Positions 56,496-64,000 of a DNA stretch of 64,000 nucleotides are shown one piece after another. Below the pieces are notes generated by a model, which was not told the origin of the DNA, ran no database searches, and saw nothing but the letters and a program-made list of their open reading frames with translations. The position numbers were made by a program, and so were the translations under genes. The first letter of the stretch is position 1; each line of letters begins with the position of its first letter. Origin of the DNA: Symbiodinium natans. Its lineage: Eukaryota > Sar > Dinophyceae > Suessiales > Symbiodiniaceae. The stretch covers positions 759,293-823,292 of the forward strand of contig CAJNDS010000768.1 in NCBI GenBank assembly GCA_905221605.1, in the 5' to 3' direction.

Positions 56496-59058
56496 AATCT
56501 TGATCCCCGGAGCCACGAGACCCAGCGTGGCGAAGCACATCGCCATGCGGTGATCCTCAGCTCAAGATGCTCCTGCCACTTCCACAGTTGCAAGCCCCCT
56601 TAAACCCCACTAAACCCGCCAAAACACCCATGCAGCTGCCAGCAATGTGCCCCGAAGTCATCCGAACTCAGGTTGGAGGTCGGGCTGGGTAGCCTTCAAG
56701 CACTGAAAATCAGCCGTGCGGCGTGGTAGGTGTGGATTGAAGCATCGCCTGACAGGACTGTTCTAGACTAGAGTTTAAGGTTTGGGGAGGGAATGCCGCA
56801 CTTGCTGACGCGAGCCAAAGCTCTGCACACAAGTGTCCCGTGCTTGCAGGAGTTGAGGGTTGGAGGGCAAGACCTTGAGCTCGCTAATTAGCTACGTCGC
56901 GACATGTGGAACAGGCGCAGGCGGCAGAACGCACTACCCCCTTTGCCTATCGCAGACGTGCATGGCGCGATCTCCAGCGTGTCTTCCACCTGCAGCCAGA
57001 AGCTTGCCAAAGGGCAGCCAAGTCTGATGGTTTAGCATGAAGCAACTTCTATAGAAGGACCTGAACCTAACAGAGACCCAGGAGGCTTGCTCTCGCGGAG
57101 TGCCATTGCGATTTAGGACGCTCAAGGCTTTTGGGGTTGAGGGCATGAGGGACCGAAGCAACCTTCTGACCAGGCAGATGCATGAACGTGCAGCCTGAGC
57201 TTGAAACCCCTAAACCCTCAACCCTCGCTAAACCCTAATTCCCTAAAACCCAAGAAGCCTCTTTGACAACGACCTTGCACTTGGTGAGCTCCTCAGAGCC
57301 AGGAGCGTGGACATCAGGTCAGTACACTTCTAACCGCCTGAAATTCTGCTCCGAATATATTGTGATGAAAAAACTATAGTACTACGATATCCTTATTATA
57401 GTACTATGATATTGTCATTAAAAGTATGATTATATTCTGACCTGAAAACTGTAGTATGGCTCGCCTCTGCAAGCACCAGGATGCACATTCTGCTGCGAGG
57501 GTCTGAGATCTAGATCGCTCCAGACGCACAAGGCACAAAGCCCACACAGCACTTTGCAAAGTAGACCTCTTGCAGGTAATGACACTTGCTATCAACATCT
57601 TGCTTACGGCACATGCGAACCTTCTTCAACTGCGTAAAACGCCAAACTCACCCTCGATGACTGCTGAAAGGACCGGACCCAAACTGAGACCCTACTTCTT
57701 TACAGGAGTGGCTTTGTCGGGCTTTTATACAGTAGTTTCCTATGGGTTGGATCTGTGAAGGAAAGACCGCACCTGGATTCCGAGAGGGCCAAGCAGGACA
57801 ACAACATGCGCGCTTGCCTTTAGCTGCACCGGCCTCAACTCTCAAAACTCCTCGAGTGTGCGGCGAAAGCGATCGCAAAAGGACTGAAGGAATTAATGTT
57901 GGACTGACTTTAGTATAAGGAGGGTCTATAATCACAAGTTTCGAAAATTTATTCTGCGAACCGAGTTTGTTCAGGGTACCCGCTATTATCACAAGTTTTT
58001 TCCGGATTTTTTTTTTTTTAAGGGTTTGTGTTTTGGGTTAAGAGCTTTCGCAGTAAGGCTTGAAGCCCTGAGGGCTTGGGCTCCAGGAACCTTAAAGAGC
58101 CAGAGCGCGGAGAATCCAGAAATCTAAGCCCGGCCAATCCCATGTAAAGCCTAATGGAAATTCATTACGAAACGAGGCCCCAAACAAATTTTGTGATAGG
58201 TAGCCCACGGGCCGGTCAGACTGTCTTTAGTAAGTTTGTCTGGCTACCCTCTATAATACCAAGTTTTTTTTCGGATGTTTTTTTTTGAGGGTTTGTGTTT
58301 TGGGTTAAGGGCTTACGCAGTAAGGCTTGAGGCCCCGAGGGCCTTGGGCTCCAGGAATCTTAAAGGCTGGAAAGCTTCAGGCCTTGAGGTCCTAAAGGGG
58401 CTTGAGGCCCTGAGGGCGGTTCCCCCCCCCCAATTTGTTTGGGGGGGTCGCCGGGCCACGCGTTTATAGAGGAGTCCAAATTTGTTTGGGGGGGGGGGGG
58501 GGGGCCCATACTAAAGACAGTGCAACATTACAACATGTTAAGGACTAAACTCACTAAACAGGAAGCTCTACACGACTACTCCGTCCCGAAGATCGGAGGC
58601 CCAAATGTAAGTTTGCTGTTTCTCGCGCGGCTAAAGAGGCTCTCTGTTGGCCCAGTCCGCCACCAAGGCTCGTCGCGCAGAGCTTGCACACGCTCGCACT
58701 CTTGCTTGCGCAGCACGCCCAGCTTTACAAACCTGACAATATCAGGGAGCCCCTTTCAGGTTGACCCCTGACCCACAAGCCCCAAGTGGAACCATAGCGT
58801 TGCTGCATGCAAGTGGCTTCTCTGCCACCTACTCTTCTGAGTGTTCGGATGACACTTGTCAAGTGGGAGTATTTGGGTCCCCTATTTTCGTAAACTCCCA
58901 TCTCTACACAAGCAGCTGAGCAAGAGATGCCGGGAACATGAATCCAACCAGCGTCCGCTTCAAAGCTGAAACCAAAATTCAGAAGAAGCAGCGTGAATGG
59001 TACGTCTGCCAGCGTTGCAATTGTGATTGCCGTCATGATGGAGTCACCGAGATCGGTC
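56496..59058 (-). CDS. aroA: EPSP synthase, C-terminal half, split into tiny exons
   Basis: EPSP synthase joins shikimate-3-phosphate and PEP in the shikimate pathway, expected in the plastid. Exons by eye: 59058-59004 (TDLGDSIMTAITIATLAD, perhaps longer at its 3' end), 58722-58672 (LGVLRKQECERVQALRD), 57291-57259 (ELTKCKVVVKE), 56989-56962 (VEDTLEIAP), 56748-56723 (DASIHTYH), 56555-56496 (DHRMAMCFATLGLVAPGIKI). Phases agree at all joins from the second exon on, and the order matches the family. Recognisable sites are the catalytic-region Asp before xxMT, the E...R of the RxKExxR motif (here RKQECER, Lys replaced by Gln) and the PEP-binding Arg of DHRMAM. Donors are GT, GA, GC, GC, GC, GA. 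I found neither the following (N/D)P..C..KTFP exon nor the N-terminal half; the gene may run past these limits, be part of a fused AROM protein, or be broken. Intron 57258-56990 holds degenerate CCCTAAA repeats. Confidence 0.75.
57967..58372 (+). repeat. Direct duplication, two ~135-bp copies about 270 bp apart
   Basis: Copies at about 57967-58100 and 58238-58372 share AAGTTTTTT, GGGTTTGTGTTTTGGGTTAA, CGCAGTAAGGCTTGA and CTTGGGCTCCAGGAA with moderate divergence. Confidence 0.6.
58219..58523. mobile_element. Possible 300-bp element with ACTGTCTTTAGTA ends
   Basis: Starts GACTGTCTTTAGTAAG and ends CATACTAAAGACAGTGC, inverted to each other. Two AATTTGTTTGGGGGG runs lie in its right part. Confidence 0.35.
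58868..58905 (+). mobile_element. Family C fragment
   Basis: GGGTCCCCTATTTTCGTAAA matches the right end of the copy at 8.5 kb almost exactly; it lies within EPSP synthase gene space. Confidence 0.45.
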
Positions 59059-59185
59059 CTGAAGAGATTTGGGGGGCCCAGCGTTTCAGCACAAACGGGG
59101 GTTAGGGGTTCATTAGGTGGGGTTGCAAGCCTGGGGCCTGGGAAGGGCTGATCTTCCATTCGAAGATGGATGCGACAGCGCACTA

Positions 59186-59240
59186 AACCCTAAACCCTGA
59201 ACCCTAAACCCTAAACCCTGAACCCTAAACCCTAAACCCT
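59186..59240 (-). repeat. Telomere-type array above EPSP synthase
   Basis: CCCTAAA and CCCTGAA alternate in a 21-base higher-order unit. Confidence 0.85.
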
Positions 59241-59348
59241 CAGCTTCCGCAAGCAAGCTTCATAGCTTCATCGCCGAGGCACTTGCGCGAGATCACGCAC
59301 GGGGGCAGATTGGCTGGGCAAACTCTCTGGGCCAGTCCTGCAACATGC

Positions 59349-59460
59349 CAGATCTTCCGAAACCCCTTCATTAAGGTATATACCCTAATTCATACTAAGG
59401 ATCCTTAGTATGAATTAGGGTATATACCTCACCTCACTTGAGGAGTTTTGGAAGATTTGG
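59349..59460. mobile_element. Large palindrome with a perfect 56-bp core
   Basis: 59374-59429 is an exact palindrome centred on AAGGATCCTT, starting AGGTATATACCC. Outside it the flanks still match in inverted form (AGATCTTCCGAAAC versus AAATCTTCCAAAAC), giving about 110 bp in all. Confidence 0.75.
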
Positions 59461-59667
59461 GTGGGCAGGTGGAAAGGCGCCTTTGTTCTCTCGGCCAGAG
59501 AACAAGGGAATTCTTTGAACTTCTAAACGCCAGTTCGAAGGCGCCGTAGCCACGTTCTGCAACAGCAGTTTACTGCTTCCAGCTACGACTGCAACCCTAG
59601 TCTTCGGAACCACCAACAAATCAAGCCTGGATTGCCTGAAAACCTGAAAGCCCCCAGCGCAGCGCAC
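59434..59667 (-). CDS. Possible exon upstream of EPSP synthase
   Basis: An open frame including RLDLLVVPKTRVAVVAGSSK and WRLEVQRIPLFSGRENK. Same strand as EPSP synthase, about 400 nt above its first visible exon, with the large palindrome 59349-59460 between. I could not match it to the EPSP synthase N-terminus. Confidence 0.2.
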   Translation of the reverse strand: MRCAGGFQVFRQSRLDLLVVPKTRVAVVAGSSKLLLQNVATAPSNWRLEVQRIPLFSGRENKGAFPPAHPNLPKLLK

Positions 59668-59802
59668 CTGCCAAGAAGGACAGCAGTCCCTTCCTGGTAC
59701 TGCCCATCTTCTGATTGCGTGGCGCCAGCCTCAAGCTTGGCCCACCGTCTGAGGCGCTTAGCGCTGCTTCGGGTGGTGAGATGTCTTACGCGTTTGTCTG
59801 GC

Positions 59803-59897
59803 TGGTTCCTAGGAGGGAATGAGGGAATGAGGTACCCTGTACAATCCCTTAAAGGGTGCATGTAGGACCCTAATTCCCTCATTCCTAACTAAGAACC
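59803..59897. mobile_element. MITE-like element, family G
   Basis: Left GGTTCCTAGGAGGGAATGAG; right, inverted, GGTTCTTAGTTAGGAATGAG: clear inverted ends of about 28 nt. Confidence 0.6.
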
Positions 59898-60417
59898 GGG
59901 CGGGCTAGGGTGTTTGTTTTGCGCAGGGCTCAGGTCCTTTTAGGAGCCCACGGTTCGACAGCTGCAAGGAAGATTCCTGGGTGGCGGATCCTGCGAAGCC
60001 CCCGAAACCCTAAACCCTAAACCCTTAATCCTAAACCCTTAAGCCTAAACCATGCGTGGCCAGGTTTCGAAGGCCTCGACGCCACATTACACTATACAGA
60101 GGAACTCTCAGAGCTCCAATGAAGATGGGTTTCTGCCCAATCCCACACCCCTCGTGTGCGGAGTTGGGTTCAAGGCTTCCAGAGGTTGACGTCTACAATT
60201 TCGAGCTTTCCGAGCTGGGGACGAGGTTTCTTGGGACTGGGATTGCGCGTGCTCCAAGCTCCAGTCTGATGCGAAACGGGCCCTGTCAAAATCCAATTAC
60301 CAGATGCCTGGGGCTCGGAGTTCACAAGGCTGGGGGGGCGTTGAACAGCGCAGCAGGCCTCGGGAACTCGGCATCGATCTGCCAGCCAGTTCCTCCTGAA
60401 GAGGCAGAGCCATAAAA

Positions 60418-60830
60418 CACCATCATGATAACCATAAAAACACCTTCAGAATCATGGCAACCAAAAGTCAACATCATAATAATGACAACCATATATGACC
60501 ATCATGAAAATTACAATAAATAATCAGCATAATGATCGTAATAACAACAAAACACATGTTTCATACTAACATTATTATTAATAATGATGATGAGAATAAT
60601 AAAGATAAAAGGAAATAAATAAATAATAATAATAATAATAATAATAACAATAGTAATAATGATGATGATGATGATAGTAATTTTAACAGTAACAATAAAC
60701 AAGAAAAAACAACATTAATAACAATGATGATGATGATAACTGTATCACAACCATAACCAACCACCATAACCATGATAACCATAAACGTCACATGTACATG
60801 ATAAACATCTTTATCAAAATGAAAGTAACC
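60418..60830 (+). repeat. AAT/ATG/ACC-type microsatellite region
   Basis: (AAT)n at 60618-60645, (GAT)n at 60658-60675 and scattered ATAACCATNA units. Confidence 0.85.
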
Positions 60831-61562
60831 ATACGCCCCAGACCCTAAATCATAAAGTAGAACTTCCGGATGAAGGGGTCTCCTGCCGTACGTGGCGGCT
60901 GACAGGCCAGAACACGGACGGGCTCGATCTTTGGGAACATGGCATTCCTTGGATAGGGTTCAGGGTTTAGGGTTTAGGGCTTAAGGACCTGTTGGAAGAT
61001 TGAGGGCCTCGGGATTGTGGAAGTTTCGAAACTTGAAATCATAATACGAGCGCCCCTAATAAGAAAATGCTAAGATCAATAATCCGACTACTACTCTAAT
61101 CACAGTAAGAATAGTAAAGAAGTCTTGTGCAATCTTGGACATTCTGAGGTGGCCGGTTCTCAGGGGCTTGGGGCAGGGAATTTGTAAAGCTTAAAGGTTT
61201 AAGGGTTGGGTTTAAGGGCTGTAAGGGTTTAGGGCTCTCGGAATGCTGAGGCGCACCGCATGGAAGTAACTCGCGCTGGAGGCATCGGCTTCAATTTGAA
61301 ACTCGCCTGACAAGGCATTCGGAGCATGGATCGAGACAGAGTTGCAACAACAGCCCTGCCCAAGGAGCCCACAAACTCAGTGCAAGGGACGCGGACTTCA
61401 TGTGGGCTGAACTTCCCAGATTTCGAACCTCAGGCTCTAGACCTGCAAGACACTGGAGCGAAGCCTTGTGGGGCGGGGGGGGGAAAGGTCTTGAACTCAG
61501 TTAACTTGTTCCTCAGAGCTTCGGGCAGCACAAAAAGACGAAACCGTGCTGCGGGCTTGTGA

Positions 61563-61631
61563 AACCCCGAACCCTAAACCCAAACCCTAAACCCTAAACC
61601 CTAAACCCTAAACCCTAAACCCTAAACCCTC
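61563..61631 (-). repeat. Telomere-type array
   Basis: Nine CCCTAAA units ending at CTCTCTCTCC. Confidence 0.9.
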
Positions 61632-61977
61632 TCTCTCCCCAGGCATTCGAAACGTCAACCCCCTGAAGCTACGGATGACAACCCGAGACCCGTGTTTTTC
61701 CCTCCAGGCCTTGTGACGAATGCCGGGTAAGCTCACGGCGAAGCGAGATGAGCAGCACTCGCGGCCACACAAACCCTCGACCCTAAAACCCTCCACCCTA
61801 AACCCTAAACCGCCTAAACCCTTTTTGCCCCAGGTCTCTCTGGCGTGCCCCCCTAAACCCGAAACCCTAAACCCGAAACCCTATATAAACCCCCTCTGAG
61901 GGCCTCCTTCATGTGGGAAGGCCTTGAGGAGCTCGCGGGTCATCTCCACATAGGGCAGCCTGGGCTTGGGGCGCATG

Positions 61978-62156
61978 CTTGGAGGTTCACGCAAGTAGGG
62001 CTTAGGGTTTAGGGTTCAGGGTTCAGGGCTAAAAGAACGGTAATTATACTTTCATGGGAGGGTTTAGGGTTTAGGGTTATGAGAACGGGAATTATGCTTC
62101 TAAACCCACTGAGGGTACGTATAACCCCTACCCAGAACTACCCATTAACCTCCAGG
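61978..62156. mobile_element. Family D element containing telomere repeats
   Basis: Ends CTTGGAGGTTCACGCAAGTA and, at the other side, ACTACCCATTAACCTCCAG. Two short TTTAGGG/TTCAGGG runs and a repeated AGAACGGTAATTAT / AGAACGGGAATTAT lie inside. Confidence 0.55.
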
Positions 62157-62231
62157 TCTACCCGATTAAGTTTGGGGTCTTCGGTTTGGGGCTGAGGGCT
62201 TGGCGTACAAGCTTTCTATGCCCATTACGTA

Positions 62232-62315
62232 TGACATCACAGTAGCTCAGAACGCCTACTGTGATGTCAATATAATAAGGACCCCAATAAGGTACCCTTA
62301 ATATCGGAAATCCCC
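62232..62315. mobile_element. Perfect short hairpin joined to a family C fragment
   Basis: TGACATCACAGTAG (62232-62245) pairs perfectly with CTACTGTGATGTCA (62256-62269). The next 45 nt, inverted, read TTCCGATATTAAGGGTACC and TTATTGGGGTCCTTATTAT, the left end of family C. Confidence 0.5.
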
Positions 62316-62689
62316 TAAACCCTAAACCCTAAACCCTGAATCCCCATATCCCCCACATGTTTCACGCCCTGGGGCAGGATTCCTCCAGATTGGGACCATG
62401 CCCAGGCTTCAGCAATGCACAAAACAGGATGCCGTCGAAGCTGCTGGCTTCGAAAGATTTCTTGGGCTTCTGCCCAACCGTGATCACCAGCCCTCGACAA
62501 AAAAACAAAGGAGACGGGCCCAAAACCTTTTAAACGAAACATGCCAAAATTGCGAAACGGTCCTGAACCCCACAAGAGCATTTCAGGGAGCTCATCGGGG
62601 TTCGCATCCGGAGGCGTCGACACATCCCAGCCCCCTGCACGGCTGGACAGCAGTAGAGCGCTGGCGAACTGGGAGCTGTCCTGCCGCAT
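62315..62689 (-). CDS. Possible exon of an unknown protein
   Basis: Open for 124 codons; a protein-like core reads GDHGWAEAQEIFRSQQLRRH and, earlier, PPDANPDELPEMLLWGSG. The far end runs into CCCTAAA repeats at 62315-62340, which supply the stop region. Confidence 0.24.
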   Translation of the reverse strand: MRQDSSQFASALLLSSRAGGWDVSTPPDANPDELPEMLLWGSGPFRNFGMFRLKGFGPVSFVFLSRAGDHGWAEAQEIFRSQQLRRHPVLCIAEAWAWSQSGGILPQGVKHVGDMGIQGLGFRV

Positions 62690-63418
62690 GCAGATCTGAA
62701 GTTCTCACATTCACAAGATCAGATGTCAAACTTCCACGAAGACACTGAAGATCAAGACTTAGAAAGTGACTGGACGTTTGGGGCTCACGGTGTGCTGGAG
62801 GGTCACACATTTGCACTTAACGTGGCCGCGTGTGCGAGCACACATCCTCTGCACCTTTTGGCCCGTTTTTGACGGACGCAAACATGGCCCTGACAAAGAT
62901 GCGACAGGCATTGGGTTCGCCTGGCTTCGCTTACACCTAAGCCTGACCCACACTCATACTAGCCGAACAGCTGGGAATGAGCCGGGAATGAGGCTCATGC
63001 CATGGCTCGATGCTTGTCTCCATGCCATGGCATCCCGCAGGCCAGATTGAGGGAAAGTTTAGGATTTCAGGTTGGGGGTTGCACACTTCTTCTCCTCCTG
63101 GCATCCATCTCGGCCCAAGGCCCCTCAAATGCCCGTTTGAACCTGCTTCGTGGCAGGACCTGAACCCCCCTCGTTTTACAAAATCCGGGTTTGACCTCCC
63201 CAACCCCATGGTCCTCCACGCTGACGGTGACAGCGCCTGGCCTCCAGAATGATCCAGAATGAGCAGCCCCAGGAGGGGGTAGGGTTTTGGTCGCCCCACC
63301 CAGCAGGCTGGGGTTCTAGGATTTTGTGTTTTTGGTCTCCTGCCGGTTGTGTTGGGGTTTCCACCTACAACCACGTGCACATAGGCGCCCGACCGAACAT
63401 GCGGGTGTGTGCTCTTTG

Positions 63419-63607
63419 AGGGCCGGTTTTGCCGCCGCGCGGCTTGGCGCCCTGGCCGTGGAAGACGGCCGGCAGCTTATCATTGGGAGTGTCCTCATCT
63501 TGGACGCATCCAAAACCGGGGGTTCAGTGGTCAAGCTGGCTTCGGAACTTGAAATGAAGACTCTAAAATGGATGTTTGGGAATGGTTTGGGGGCTTGGGA
63601 TGTCTGA
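63419..63607 (+). CDS. Possible C-terminal exon
   Basis: The frame reads AGFAAARLGALAVEDGRQ, then IGSVLILDASKTGGSVVKLA and ELEMKTLKWMFGNG before the stop at 63607. The first half has G/C-ending codons. Family not recognised; the minus strand is open as well. Confidence 0.27.
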   Translation, partial: RAGFAAARLGALAVEDGRQLIIGSVLILDASKTGGSVVKLASELEMKTLKWMFGNGLGAWDV

Positions 63608-63696
63608 AATGAGCGTCGCAAGCACTGGGACGGAAGAAAGAGCTCAAGACAGTTGCGATCCCTCCTCACATGCAAACCTCCCTCCCATGAAAAAAC

Positions 63697-63839
63697 CACA
63701 CTGGAGCATACGTTAAATTCCAAAAAGTTGGAACATCCTTATCCCGATGCCCCAAAGTATACAAAAGGAGTCCCAGCTCTAATCATCCTTAAACCATGTT
63801 CCAACTTTCTGGAGTTTATTGTGTGCTCTTCAATGCTGG
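63697..63839. mobile_element. MITE-like element, family H
   Basis: Inverted arms of about 45 nt share AAAGTTGGAACAT at their inner ends and AGCATACGTTAAATTCC / AGCACACAATAAACTCC outside. Single copy in the window. Confidence 0.55.
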
Positions 63840-64000
63840 GAGGGGGGGGGGGGGTCCGGTTGATCATGGCTGGAGCGTAAGGCGTTGTGGCTTCGGACTC
63901 TTCAAAGCCAGACATCCTCCTCTTCCCTCTTCCTTGCGGCAAGAGGCGATTTGGTAGCCCAACGAGCGCAGCGCCCGGATGAGCTCCTGCCAACGCACGA

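Larger units (their letters stand above)
60840..62231. other. No supported gene
   Basis: Short telomere pieces (60957-60985, 61785-61885), the 61.6-kb array and the family-D element; otherwise unique. Confidence 0.5.

Overview
The window looks like dinoflagellate nuclear DNA, most likely from a Symbiodiniaceae/Suessiales-type genome (inference). Four things point there: TTTAGGG telomere-type repeats scattered in both orientations over nearly the whole 64 kb; split genes whose exons join in frame only if GT, GC and GA splice donors are all allowed; a high-copy load of short inverted-repeat (MITE-like) elements; and a 9-base match to the 3' end of the dinoflagellate spliced leader just upstream of the best gene. 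Nothing looks bacterial: there are no operons, Shine-Dalgarno sites, rRNA genes or CRISPR arrays.

Two genes can be reconstructed with confidence, both on the minus strand. (1) At 45636-35958 ten or eleven exons encode a membrane receptor of about 1,220-1,250 residues: signal peptide, periplasmic-binding-protein-like (ANF-receptor type) ligand domain, cysteine-rich GCC2/GCC3-type repeats, and about nine membrane segments. (2) At 59058-56496 six small exons (26-60 nt) spell the C-terminal half of EPSP synthase (shikimate pathway). A third split gene lies on the plus strand at 8368-8830: two exons join exactly in phase around an intron holding a MITE-like element, and its function is unknown. 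A minus-strand exon at 21633-21223 starts with MGCGAS, a likely acylation signal. About fifteen other open stretches have protein-like composition and are listed with low confidence.

The rest is repeats. Roughly 0-35 kb and 46-64 kb are gene-poor and carry telomere-type blocks, microsatellites, and at least eight families of 60-180 bp inverted-repeat elements, several with two to seven copies here. 48.5-50.3 kb holds three near-identical 525-bp tandem units plus a decayed fourth. The 3.76-kb intron 8 of the receptor (39.1-42.9 kb) differs from its surroundings: AT-rich, free of telomere repeats, and holding old, decayed repeats.

The most interesting theme is how telomere repeats relate to introns and mobile elements. 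Receptor intron 4 is a telomere-repeat block flanked by an exact 25-bp duplication of exon sequence and is removable as a GC-AG intron. The acceptor of intron 6 is made by the repeat itself. Intron 2 is largely a MITE. Other copies of these MITEs carry telomere blocks inside. Together this suggests, as inference, that telomere-repeat capture and MITE insertion have both made introns here.
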